Translations under genes and position numbers: made by a program
The notes under the pieces: generated by a model
Database searches by the model: none
Seen by the model: only the letters and a program-made list of their open reading frames with translations
What the model was told of the DNA's origin: nothing
From: Klebsormidium nitens
Taxonomy: Eukaryota; Streptophyta; Klebsormidiophyceae; Klebsormidiales; Klebsormidiaceae
NCBI GenBank assembly: GCA_000708835.1
Contig: DF236985.1
Span: forward strand, 148,249 to 212,248
DNA: 64,000 nt
Direction of reading: 5' to 3'
In this document: piece after piece, positions 24,217-36,000 of the stretch
Layout: each line of letters starts with the position of its first letter
Numbering within the stretch: the first letter of the stretch is position 1

Positions 24217-25779
24217 AACAGCTTGTACAGAATGGGGACTCTAGACCGTGGGTGGATATCTCGCTTTTCATGCATTCAAGCTGTGTATATGCTCTGAAAC
24301 TTCCGACGTCAGAAACAGAAAGGGATGCAGGTCGACCCTCTCCAGTGTTCAAAGTTTCGATGCTGTTGCAAGCCTGGTATGACGTTGGCATCCGGGCCGC
24401 TCAAGTGCCCGCAATCACCTCACTATGTCGCATTCGACAAAACTTAAGAAGGGCCATCAGCTCATTATGACGACCGCTCCAACCCAAAGCCGGGTAACTC
24501 TCTAAGCACAACGACACTCGGTAAGCTCTCAACTCAGAGGTACGCCCTGCTGCAGTGCTTAGCTGGTCGAAGAAACTGAGTTTGCCAAGTCCGCAGTGGC
24601 CAAGCCCCCGCGCGGGGAGCGGGTGGGAAATCGCCTGTAAGGGTGCTGATCGATCATTGGATAGCAATTATCGTAGAATTGCTGTCATGATGGAATGTGG
24701 TATGCAACTATGTACGTAAATGGCTTTCAAGAGTGAATGAAACGATGTGGCACCATGCATGCAATGTATTCGATGGCCTGCATGTCACTCCGCTGTAAGC
24801 GACCTTCTGCGCACCGCAACATGCTGCGGGCAGCCATGTGGAAAAGACCCGACTTAAATTGCTATATATTGCCAGTGGGGCCCAATCACCTCGGACTTGA
24901 TCATGACCAACAATGAGTATTGATCGAACCTTGCCAGTCGGTGTAGCTCATGAACGCGGATCTTTGCGCAGGCGACGGTTGGGCCAGTGATCGATGTGCA
25001 CGTACACCGCGCTCCATGCATTTAGTTCGATCTGGCCGCGAGCTTTAAGCATAAGACACGGCAATTTGTGTTCATGTGCTGTCGACACGCGGCATATAAT
25101 TAGAAGTGCACAGCGGTTTCATGCGGCGACAGTCTTCAAGCCTAACGGAGTACGTGATCCGTTGATCATCAGGGTCACTTTTGCTTAGGGACTTCGCAAT
25201 ATCAGGAAACCCTTGCCAGGGCTTTTGCAGAAGAAAAACCAACCCTTTGTCGTCCTCAAAGAAGCGCACTGACAAAGACGCACATCGACAGCACAATGTT
25301 GGCAGCAGCACGCGAGCTCAGAGTTCTGTTCCGCTCTTGAAGAGGGTTCGACGGAATGATGCGAAAATGGGGCGGAATTTGGCCGGACATCCAGAAGGCA
25401 CTCAGATGACTGGGTGCAGACCGAAAGGAAGCAATATTGCTTAGTAGGGAATGGTGTGATCTGCACATGACGGTGATGCACCTGCAGCTCGGCGCGAGTG
25501 GCCACTGCTGACGGTCAGAACGAGCAGTGGCATCATGTGGCCTATATGACCATGGTGACGCCGTATGAAGAAACGCGTGTAGATGGCCTGATTGACCTAC
25601 AGTAGCTAGCGTTATGCTAGCAAGCTTGCGCAAAGTAGAGGCACTGCCTTTGCAAGAGAATGTTGCCGTCAAAAGGTGATACGAAACCGTGGAATACGTG
25701 GGCGTAATGTGCAAAGCTCTGTTATTCTCCTTCCTAGTTACTCAGACGAGTATGCAGAGGCAATGTGGAGACTGATCTC
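24217..25779. other. Intergenic region between convergent genes
   Basis: This separates the end of the SNX2 gene (+) from the end of the membrane-glycoprotein gene (-). Several open frames of 60-150 residues overlap on both strands (for example 25256-25714, - strand) but none shows a domain, splicing or coding-like composition. I see no RNA gene. Confidence 0.55.
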
Positions 25780-26874
25780 TCACGGCCGATACTCTGTGTT
25801 GTGTGCCACATAGAGTTTCCTACGTCTGCTCTTAGACTCCTGAGTTCCTTCGCCCTGAGTTGCACAAGACGTAGATATGGCCCCTTCGGAAGTCTGGTGG
25901 CCAGACAAGGTGCACATCGAATCTAAAAAACGAACCAGCGCCCAGATAAGACCAAAAGAGAGGAGGACGAATATCAAGCCTCCTGTGACGATCATGGAGA
26001 TTTGCACGGGTAAGAGCCACTCCGATTCATCATTGAAGACAGGTTTCATTCGGCCACCGTATGGATCCCCCAGCCGTGTGCAGCTATCGGGGAAGCCCAC
26101 ATAGAAGCTCATGTTAGCATTCGCGCACAGCTCCAGTCTGAAGCCCGCACTCCGTTCTTCTAAGTACTGATTCAGCCCTTGGGAGGGTTGCGGAAGGCCC
26201 ACCGGTCCCTGAGGCGCAATCTTGGTCGCTGGAACAAACTCCTCCATCGCAGCTGAAGCCACGAAGGAAGTGAACACTAGGACGATGACTACCGCTGTGA
26301 CGAACAGGCTAGCTTCCACAAATGAAGCTTTCCGCACAAATGCCGAAATCTTAGCGATGTCATTCCGCAGTGATAGATCCTCTGAAGCGAGAATTTGCTG
26401 AGGCTGGAGCTTCTCAAGAGCGCGTTGCTTTCTGATGTCTTCCAGAGGATCATGCGAGTACCCAAGGCGATGGAGGCCTTCCCAAATCAGGCCGACACAG
26501 CCGATACACATGACTGCTACAGCGGCGGTCAGCAGAGGCGGAGGATACTCGCAGCTCAGATTGCCGGGTGCCCGCACTTGGTAGAATTCATAGACGGGGC
26601 CAGCTGTGAAAGACTGGCATCTGATCACCTGGAGCGGCTGTGACTCGTTTGCTGGAAACAATGGGTTGGTCAGATTGGTGGCTCTCAGAAATTCGTTAAC
26701 CAGAAGTGGCTCCGGCAACGAAAGCTGGCTCAGAATTTCTGTGCTGGTGGAGACGTTCCTGGCAGCCTGCACGGGGTTGCTCTCTGTGATGAAGCAAATT
26801 GCAAGCAACACAATGAGTGCCGGCGCACCTTGAGCCCGCCCCATATTCGCCGCTCTCAGAGTATCTTGATGCAA
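25780..26874 (-). CDS. Single-exon membrane glycoprotein of unknown function
   Basis: One uninterrupted 364-residue frame, a contrast to its intron-rich neighbours. I do not recognise the family. A hydrophobic N-terminus (residues ~17-30 after MGRAQG) looks like a signal peptide; the start could also be Met11. Three strong membrane segments follow at ~113-133, 186-210 and 290-316. Five N-glycosylation sequons (NVS40, NLT67, NES76, NLS105, NMS254) all fall in the N-terminal region and in the loop between segments 2 and 3. The loop between segments 1 and 2 is highly charged with no sequon, and the tail ends with SRRRKL. This fits a lumenal or extracellular N-terminus and second loop, and a cytosolic tail. 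Cysteines at 86, 108, 250 and 265 lie in the outer parts and may pair. The coding call is well supported; the role is unknown. Confidence 0.72.
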   Translation of the reverse strand: MHQDTLRAANMGRAQGAPALIVLLAICFITESNPVQAARNVSTSTEILSQLSLPEPLLVNEFLRATNLTNPLFPANESQPLQVIRCQSFTAGPVYEFYQVRAPGNLSCEYPPPLLTAAVAVMCIGCVGLIWEGLHRLGYSHDPLEDIRKQRALEKLQPQQILASEDLSLRNDIAKISAFVRKASFVEASLFVTAVVIVLVFTSFVASAAMEEFVPATKIAPQGPVGLPQPSQGLNQYLEERSAGFRLELCANANMSFYVGFPDSCTRLGDPYGGRMKPVFNDESEWLLPVQISMIVTGGLIFVLLSFGLIWALVRFLDSMCTLSGHQTSEGAISTSCATQGEGTQESKSRRRKLYVAHNTEYRP

Positions 26875-27497
26875 GAGCGCCTGCTCAGGCTGCTGTTTTT
26901 AGTGTCCTGATTTCAGGAGCCGCGGCCGCGGGCCGCTGACGCCACAGCGCGACAGAGTTTTAGCAGGGTTTAAGCCTGTCGAACAAGTAAGTCTGCATGA
27001 GACTGTGCAATATTACGGCCCAGTATACAGTACTGAAGAGCACAAGGCCCAATCTGAACCGTTGACCCCTGCAGCAAGTTCGTTTCTTCTGATCTGACGA
27101 CTCCAATTTGTTCCTAAAACGCCACCACCAATCTCGCACCAAGAATTTACGAGGCAAGGTCATTGTGAGACATGCACGAAGGAACGGCTCTTTCTTTGGA
27201 AAGTCCGAAAGACCTCGCGCCAGCATAGACTTCGCCTTACATTTTTGGAGCGCGCTCTTCGAGAAAGTCCGCCTCATTTGCGCTGAAGGCATTGCTGGTT
27301 GCTGCAACAGAGGACGAGCGCCATTGAACGACTCAAGAGCGTTTCCCAAGATAGAAGATTACAATCTCAATTCTCATATGTGAAAGCAGATTGTAACATA
27401 ATATGGTTCCTTGAACATGCAGCTTTCACACATCCCTGGATCCTTAAGCCAGCTTTTATAAGGTAAGATCTCAGATCCGTCTTCTGATTTTGCTTAG
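26875..27497. promoter_or_regulatory. Divergent promoter region, membrane glycoprotein / MYND gene
   Basis: The two flanking genes diverge from here, so both promoters must lie in these ~620 bases. A GC-rich palindromic patch (gccgcggccgcgggc) at about 26919-26935 is 45-60 bases upstream of the membrane-protein ATG. No other element is clear. Confidence 0.5.
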
Positions 27498-30400
27498 ATG
27501 CCTTCGGAAAATTGGATTCAAGTAAACATCAAATTAAAGCTGTTGGATACTGATGGCTTTTCATTCTCGAAGACGTGGGATGACAGGTCAGCTGAGTTAC
27601 GCTTTGTATGCCAGCATCCTTCATCATCCCTAATCCTTCTCTGTATCATCTAGAGCCTTTTTCCGCTGGCATGCTTCAGTATGAAGGTCTAGGTTATGGA
27701 TCAGGAGAACTGCAACCACAAAGATTTGAAGAAGAGATTGCAGGTGCCAGATCCGAAGGACTCTTCGCTTTGATTATGATCAAAGATTGCCCGGTAGCCC
27801 AAGAATGACTTGGGTTGTGGTCTGAAACAACATCTGACATTCCCCAAAAGTCACTTAGCTGCCTCGTCCCCATAACGATGCATGTGCGTCTTGCAGACCT
27901 TTGAAATTTGAGTTCAAGTCGGAGTGGTTTGACTTTGAAGGTGAAGTGCCATTATCTGAAGTTGTACGGTGAGAGACAGCTTCCTCTGGCTTCCTCCAAG
28001 ATTCATCAGTGGAGCGCAGTCATGGAAGACTTCAGTCCCCAGCGGTTGCGACGCATGGGCCTTCCCGAAGACCTGAGGACTTCCGGAAAAGCTCTGTTTG
28101 GGACACGCTTCAAGCCCATGGAGATATCTTTTGAAGAGTTCTCGAGCACTGTCAAAGAGCTGGTTCAGGAAGTTGGGGCCTCATGGAAGGACTCCAGTTG
28201 CTCAGCCCCGAATGACATCTTCATCAGCATCACAGGATGGCCAGGCCTGCCCGCTGGTGAGAAGATTGACCTAGGTCTTCGCAGCAGCTACGAAAAGCAC
28301 CATGGGAACATCAATAGCATTCGGGATTGCCAGAAGGTCATGAAGGAGCATATCACCGTCATCTGCAACTTTGAAGCGCAATTGAGGTCAGAAGCCGATT
28401 CCGCATTCGAGAAGCTTATCCCGAGAGTCAGGACGCTAGACCAGATGCAGAACCTGGAAGCGCAGCAGAAAAGTGGAGCTCAGCTTTACAAGAGGAGCTT
28501 GAGAGAACAGGGCTCGGACGCTTTGGCAGATCACGTGAGCAGGCTCATCTACCGTCCGGTCAGCGCCGGATCAGGGCAACTTCAGATGGCGCTTACCGAG
28601 AGCACAGAGATCAGTGGCGAAGCAATTGAGCGTCTCGATCGTTGGCTGCCACGTGTCTATCTGTTAGCCAACAACCTCACGGAGGAGGAAGCCTTTGACA
28701 TCGCCATCAGGAACCTCGATCGAGCCACGCCCGAGAACCTGCGGTGCACTCTGTTCAAGTCCCAAGATGGAATTGAGCATTACTTGAAGACGCGGCCCCC
28801 CCAGAGCATCTACCTTACCAGCTTACATCGTCTGGACCAAAGATACGTTTCGATAAATTGTTCCGATGACCGGGCCTTGCCACGGATGCTGCTGCCACGC
28901 GTTGTGGAGTGCATAGCAAAGAGCCTGAAGTGTGAGCCGAGGAGCGTGGTGATAATTCCATGGTGAGTTGGACTTCAGTTTTGTCGTCCTTAGGAACCCC
29001 AGGAACGTGCTTCCCGCTTAAAAAGCAAGGACCATTGCTTTCTGTGGGTACTCTCGGAGGGAGCACTTTGATTGAGTCTGCTGAAAGGATGCTCATGCTG
29101 AATCTCCGACGATCTCGACCTTCTCTACAAGGTCAGAAGGCTGTTCCAACATCCTATGCAATTGTTGGTCAGAATCATTCGAGTTCCCTGGTTCGACTCA
29201 TTTTACATGCTGCAATTTCACCGCCTCGTCTCTATACTGGGCTTCCTATGCGCTCCTTCGCGTCTCCATAAGAATCTGCTCCGGTAGTTTGAGGTTGGTA
29301 TCGCTCTACCACAGGCAGTTATGCCAAACAAATCGAAGTTGTCTCATATTGTCTCACGAGGATAGCCCTTAAGTCACCGTTCAATTCGTTCATTTCGTTT
29401 CTCCGCAGGGCTGAGGACCAGATCTTTGCCGGCTGCTGCGAGCGTTTCGATAGCATGCAACATTTGGCGAGAGTGCAGCGGATGCAGATGTACCGAATCC
29501 AGAAGATACACGGTGGAACATCTCCAGACGACCCTACCGGGTGCGCCTGTATTTTCATTACCCTCTAGAAGCTCGACGTCATCCCTGTTTTTTCGTTAAA
29601 GCGAGGTGCAAATGGGTTGAAAGAGTGAGGCAGGACGCTTAAAAGGTTTGAAAATTGGTCCCTGATTTGATGTAAAGATCAGAGTTCTTCGATGGCAGCT
29701 TGACAATAAAGGATGGACACCTTTTGGAACCCGCAGAACTTTAAGAAGCAAACAAAAGCTTGGTATGTTTAGAGAATGCTCTCTCCTGAACCTGCGGATT
29801 GCCACCCAAATGGCTCGACTTGCATGTTGTTATCCTTTGGCGTCCTTCAAGATATTTTGGATCAGGGCCTGTCGATTCGTTACAGGCTTCCATATTGCTG
29901 AGATTCATGCTGACGCAAACAAAGCAAAAGATGGACTCTAGCCAATCCGTTCTGCTCTGCAGGTAAGCACTCTGCGCGACGCAAAGGGCCTGGTGGAGCT
30001 GACCCCATACGAGGTCTACGGCGGCGTGCACGGTCTGCAGAAATGGATCGACCACAAGCCGGTGACGATGTATGCCGTCCCCAAGACCGACCAGGACATT
30101 GAGGACTTTGAGAAGGCGCCTACGGTGCTCGTGCTGGACGAGAGCTTCTTCATGCTCAAGCACTGCTGGCAGGTGGGGCGGCCGATTCAATAATACGAAG
30201 CGTTCCGCGCCTTCCTTCAAATGTTCTCGTCTGCACTGACTAAGTCCAGTGGTTTGCGCCAAGCTCGAGAACGGAGATGGTCGACCGGTGTCTCAAGATG
30301 CTCGGCTGTTCAGATTTTTGAAAGTCGACACTTGAATCGTATGATTGGTAATTCTCGATACACGTGAATCTCAGTGGTGAGGAATACACTGGATATGTAA

Positions 30401-30974
30401 TGAAGAAAGCCTTGACAAATTGCTGCTTGTGCAGTGCCGGAAGGAAGGCACGGCTCTCATGAAATGTGCAAAGTGCGAGAAAGCTCGATACTGCTCCAAA
30501 GGTGAGGAAACACCCAGATTAAGCACTTATCAGAGGGTGGAAAGCGTTGCTTCATCAAGTAGTGCTTGTCTGGAATCACAATGTCGAAGTTTGCGTAGGC
30601 GAGATAGAAGCTGTCGTCCATTCCTTGTTCACAGGCCACAGAAAGTGTGCCATCTCTAATCACATCGTGTTCAAGGATTTCAGGAGTGAGATGAAAGTAC
30701 AACTAGCATCAGAATTGAGTAGATCAGGACGAGGTGTGTCTATCTCTAAGCTTGGAAACGTTTTGCAGCTTGTCAAAAGGCCGACTGGAAGTCAGGACAC
30801 CGGGACGAGTGCGAAGCCAGGAAGTACTCCTTCGCTCACTGGCAAGATCAACCTGGTGGCGTGATCACAATTGAGAAGTCGAAAGAAACAGAGAGAATGT
30901 TCAAGAAGGCTGCGAAACAGCTCAGAGAATCTATGAACATGGAGAAAGTAGAGGAGAAAAGCGGAGTAATTTGA
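27498..30974 (+). CDS. MYND-type zinc-finger protein with long unrecognised N-terminal region
   Basis: Model: 27498-27586, 27897-27940, 28020-28962, 29409-29540, 29968-30172, 30435-30501, 30769-30974; 561 residues. The C-terminal MYND finger is complete when exons are joined: Cys469, 472, 482, 485, 491, 495, His504, Cys508, read across three exons (CWQ|CRKEG...KCAKCEKARYCSK|ACQKADWKSGHRDEC). MYND fingers bind proline-rich partners. I do not recognise the ~465 residues before it; they are helical and charged, with no SET domain visible, so this is not a SMYD-type methyltransferase as far as I can see. The tail after the finger is short and helical. Three junctions are uncertain: the first two exons and the 79-base intron 27941-28019 (the gene might instead start at the ATG 28022), and the acceptor at 29967, where AAG fits the phase better than the adjacent CAG. 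Confidence 0.75.
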
Positions 30975-33098
30975 TTTGCTTCTCATCTGCATCCGAACCA
31001 CTTGGTTATTCCGGGTAGCGCATGCTAAAAGTCACGAGGACCTTGTTGATTTCGAGCTAGGAGCTCGACAATTGTGAAGCGAGACAAGGCTCTAGCTTGG
31101 TTTGCAATGCTTCCTTGAATGTTCTGTATTTCAACAGTATTCCGCCTGGAGCCATGCAGCTGACTTCTTGATCTTAAAATGTGTCCAGCACAGAAGATGG
31201 CAACTTTGTCCTTTGCTTCCTCTTAAAATGTTTGGCTCAGCAGGGTTCTCCTCGCATGTTACGACGTTGGTCCTGAATAAGTATGAGTTTTATACTATAG
31301 TATTTATATGTCGCGGCTATCATGGTAATCAAGAGTTTGATCCAAGCGTACTTTTCGTGCCCCATCCTGATACAGGTTGGATTTTCTCGGTATGATCGTT
31401 GAAACAGCTCTTTGCTTTCTTATTGCCGCATCAGATCAAACAATGGAACCATTTTATGCCACTAGCGCTCGAAAAGGCAGCGCGTGGCAACTGCTGGCAC
31501 CATGCACGTCTCTCCATTTCAAACGTCGAGCGCCTACGTACGTTATAGCGAGCTGAAGCGCCATTGATGACGTGCCACTTTGTCAATTTGGACTGTGTGA
31601 ACTGGGTGTACAGAGTACGTCATGAGTGTCATGAGGCCCATTGACATTCCTTGAATGGAAGCCGGGACGCGCAGTCCGACGCGCGTAGAACGATGGCAAT
31701 TGGGCAGAGCCTTTAATGAAAACAATGAGCATGTGTCTGTATTTCATTGAGCGTGTGTCTGTATTTCAAATGCGCACCTGATCCGACTCACCTGAAACCC
31801 AATGAAACGTCGGCCCAGGCATCCACTAGGCATCCACTAAGAAGTAGCGAGCACAGCGAGCAGGCCCCGCGGACCGTGGCGCCGCGGCGTTCGGCAGCCG
31901 CGGCCGGCATTCCTACTCTGACTGTGACTCGGGGTTCAGGACGTCGGAGGATTCAGCGGCATGAATTCACTCAGGGACCTCAAGGCCCACGGCTGGGCGG
32001 CGGTTTCTTTATGCAACCTCTGCCAGCCCTGTAACGCCAGTCGATACCGGAATACGCTGCCGGGCAAGTCGACCCGCTAAAAGTATTTGTCGTCGATTTT
32101 ATATAAAAACATATTGTGGGGACAAATTGTAGTGCGGATATATCGGTGAATTGTGGCAGATTCAAACCGTCGATGCTCGATACGACAGGATTTTCCGGCC
32201 GCCGATAAAATGGAGGGCGGACACCAACGTTCGCGCGAAGTGTTGTGTGGAAGCCGCCGGCCGCCGATTACATATTGTGCACCTGATCCTCAAAGTTTGC
32301 AGCTCTGCAGCTCTATCACTCCAGAATTAGGGATCAGCAATCTCTGACAACAACAGGCTTGCGGAACTGACCCATTTCACCCTACGAGGTGTAAGCTTCA
32401 GAGGCACGAAACCCAGTCGTGAAAGTAGATGGGAGCGAGCACTCAATTTGCAGCAGTCGCAGACACAGCTGAACAGCTGACCAGCTGACCAGCTGAACTG
32501 CGACCCGCGCAAGAAAGGTGATAGCAACTCTATTCAGTAGCTAAAAAGATCTAGGATTGGAGGCTCAAAGGACTGACGCACTCCATGCAGTTTGTGGGCC
32601 ATTGAACCAGAAGCCTTGATGGTTTGATACTCGAATGCTGGCAAGGAGAACCTTTGTTGGCGCCCGGCCTCTCAAACCGTAGCTTCTGAGCTAGCAATAT
32701 TCTCAATGCTGCATAGTTTGTGAGAGCAAGTTGACTTGAAGGCAGCACAGATCTTGAAGACAGAGGTGACCAGCCGGCAGCTTGGCCAGAGAATATAAGT
32801 TGCAGCATGCTTGCGAGCATTTGCAACCTACCGTGGCGGTCATTGTAGAAGCTTTATCATTAAAATTTGACGTCTTAAGCGAGATATGAACTGTCCTGTG
32901 CCAGTGGTTCAAACTTGCTTTACATGTGCCACATGTGAGGCAAATCCCCGAGAATTCTGAACACGCCAGACTTAGAGGGCACAGATACACTGGTTGCTCC
33001 ATAAGAAAGCTGGTCTGAGCAAAGGCGGACCACCAGCTGCGCTTTGGCAACAAGCGCCGTCACTTGTGGGTAATAAAAAAGTCTAGAGCTGGCGCAGG
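30975..33098. other. Intergenic region upstream of the expansin gene
   Basis: About 2.1 kb with no supported gene. It holds the 3' UTR of the MYND gene and the promoter of the expansin. There is a GC-rich patch at 31860-31910 and a short direct repeat (gtgtctgtatttca) at 31733-31746 and 31756-31769. Frames such as 31747-32034 have no domain and look incidental. Confidence 0.55.
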
Positions 33099-36000
33099 AT
33101 GAAGTGGAAAAGGGCTGCGCTCTCGGCGCTCGTTCTCATAGTGCTGACGTCAGCAGCGCTTGCGGGCCCGCTTGACAACACGGAATGGACGGCTGGGCGG
33201 GCAACGTTCTACGCAGGCGCTGGCGCAGGTAATTGGGCTGACAATTCCGGGCCTAGTTCGCATTTATTTTGGGGCGGCCATCAGATCCGACTGTCAGTAA
33301 TCGTACCTCGGGGCAGTTAAACGAGTTCTTTATTGCTTAAGTGGTGCTCTTGTGGGGACTTTCAAGAAGCAGGAATGATGTGCCATGGAGCTTGGACTTT
33401 CAGCAGATGTCAGCGTACTTTCAGCCGTTTTACCGCTCTGAGGCGTCGTGCAAGAATGGTAAAGTAGTAGGGTGAATTGATTGGTATGGTCAGCTTCAGC
33501 TTGATACACGAAAGCAGTTGGGTAAAGATGCAATGCAATGCCAACCATTTGACAAGAAGGTAATTACTGGAGTTGCAGGTTAAGGCTCGTTGTGCAAGCA
33601 ACTGGGGTCTCGTATTCAGGAGACAAGATTTCCTTCAGCAGTAGCACAGCAAATGAGGACGGCCAAAAGCCCGACCTTTGAATTTGGGGCTAGGAATTTA
33701 CCAGCTCAGAGTCATAGAAGAACCTGCTTCCGATCCATCTAGGACTTTACCAGCTAAAGTTGGGAGGGAACGTCCTCATGTGCTCACTAGAAGCTGTAGT
33801 CGTGCTTGCTTACAGTAGAGGTCCCACCCAGAAGCGTTGCAGAAACTTGACAGTCTGGTAGATTCCTTGTTAGCTATTTTACCACAAGAGTCACGGCTCT
33901 ACTTTTTCAATGGTTATGGAGCCAGATGGGGTCTGGCAAGAAAGCCTGCACGTCTGCTCAGTACTGGCACTATCACAGCAAGTGCCAACAGAATCGTCAC
34001 TTACGCTCATGGACCACACAATATCAAGAGCCTCAACGGGCTTCTCTCTCTCTGTCAAAAACGACGATGCAGTCCGGTAACTGCTGCATCTTCTTTAGGG
34101 GACTGATTGTAAGTAGCCCGTTCTTTCTCCAGGGGGCCAGTGTCGCTACTTTGGCTACTACGGAAACAATGTCGTAGCCATCGGGACTGACCAGTTCCAA
34201 GGAGGTCTGGTAAGTCGAGCATCGGCACCTATTCCTTCTAGGATCTTAGATTGAGGCACAATCGCGGTTTCGTGCGATTACCACTTGCTTGAGGTCAGAA
34301 GGCCTGAGCTTTCAGATCTTGATTCATCAAGGACTGAGCTCTCAGCTTTTGATTCATCAACCGATTAAGAAGAGAAGTCTTTGCGAATGGCGAGCAGGTA
34401 GATCCAAGAGGATGGTAGTCACTTGTGCAGCTCGAGGTGGTTGATTCTGCTGCTTCAGAGCTCATTCTGCCGCTGAGCTTATTCTAAAACCGCTCCGGTG
34501 GTCTGAGAAGATGCCACGTGTCCTTTCGCGCAGGTGTGCGGGGCATGCTTCGAGGTCCAGTGCGATAGCTCCCGCAGCAACGACTGCGTCCCTGGCGCAG
34601 GGCCCATCACTGTGACACTGTCCGACGAGACGGACGTGTGCAGGTGAGCAGAGAAGCCTCTCAAGCTCTCCAGCGAGGCTGGGTGTGATCTGAGGTCTTG
34701 AGAGCTGTGGGTACGACGTGCGGAGCGCATGACCAGTCTGGCTTTTATGTTCTAGCTGACGTGTCGCAGCTCGTGTGAGCGGAACTCTTTAGCTGACATC
34801 AGCTTCCAAGGAAGGCCGTGTGGTGCAAGGCTTCGAGAACTTGGGCAGGCCTGCGAGTAGTCGCCTTCGAGAGAAGCTCACACGCCTTGCCGAATCGCTT
34901 CGCCTCTTTCGCGATCACATCAAGCGAGTGCTTGATCTGTTCGCCTGCGAAGGCTTTATATTGGACTTTAAATGACGTCCCTGCCGACAAATCTGAGTCC
35001 AGTAGCATGCAAGGAAGCTGCAGAAAGCAGAGACGCAACGAGTCTGACGAGATGGCAGCCCGTCAGAGTAGTCTGCAGAGCTTTAACGGTCGCCTCTTAC
35101 ATCCAAAAACGCCATTTCCCGGCTGCATTGAGCCTCTTTGGCCCCTGCAAATGTGTGCTTGTGCAAAGGTGGATATACCTGATGCCTTTGTAGCTCGAAC
35201 GACAACAACTGCGAAGGCACGGGCTACCATTTCGACTTCGATCCAGCGGGCTTCGCGCAAATCGCCAACGTGCAGGCAGGCATCGTCTTCATCCAGTGGC
35301 GTCGGTAAGTAGACCGCAAACAGACCCAATCGTTTCAACGGAATAGTTTCCTATCAAAAATGCTGATTCTGCAGAAGAGCTCTGGGTTGCAAGCGGATTG
35401 ACGTCTGCTCGAAGAGCGCAATGGTGGGTCCCGAGATCACCTGCTTGATGCGCCGCATCTAAAAACATCCAAAAATCCAGATTCGTGTTGAAGTGCTGAC
35501 GTCGATGACCAGAGAGAGCCATGACAAGTTCGTATGCCCGCTCCGTTCACTCGTTTAGGGTGCGCGTCGACCGAAAAGCTGCACAAAGCTTTCCAGATTT
35601 CTTAGCCAATCGGATGGCTTTCCAAATCCACGAGGTAGACTAAGGTACATAACCATAGAAGTATTACAGCTTGAACAGCACCGTACCTCCTACCTGTCGG
35701 TACTATAAAGGCAACACTGGCAGCCAAGTAGGTTTTCGGTCGACGCGCAACCTTATTTCTCTTCAGGAAGCACTTGCCGACCTGTAAGGCACCCTTCATA
35801 TCAAAGCTGTCTTCTCATGATTCGGTTGCTCACAGACGTCCGGCGAGCGTTGTCGCTCCAGAGATGGATGATGTAGAACGAGCATTCAGGAGACTTGCAT
35901 ATTGGGATGGACCCCGGCACGAGAACACGAGATTCGGCACGTCCTAAAAGGCCAATCGCTGGCTAAACCCCCGCTAACCACAACTCAAACGAACTCCAAT

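Noticed and set aside
25256-25714. 152-residue minus-strand frame between SNX2 and the membrane glycoprotein
   Set aside because: No domain, His/Ser-rich composition unlike its neighbours, and overlapping frames on both strands.
27908-28019. Extending the MYND main exon upstream in one frame to 27908
   Set aside because: That reading (Ser/Lys-rich, odd) overlaps a better exon in another frame (RPLKFEFKSEWFDFE) that fits the phase of the previous exon; not fully settled.
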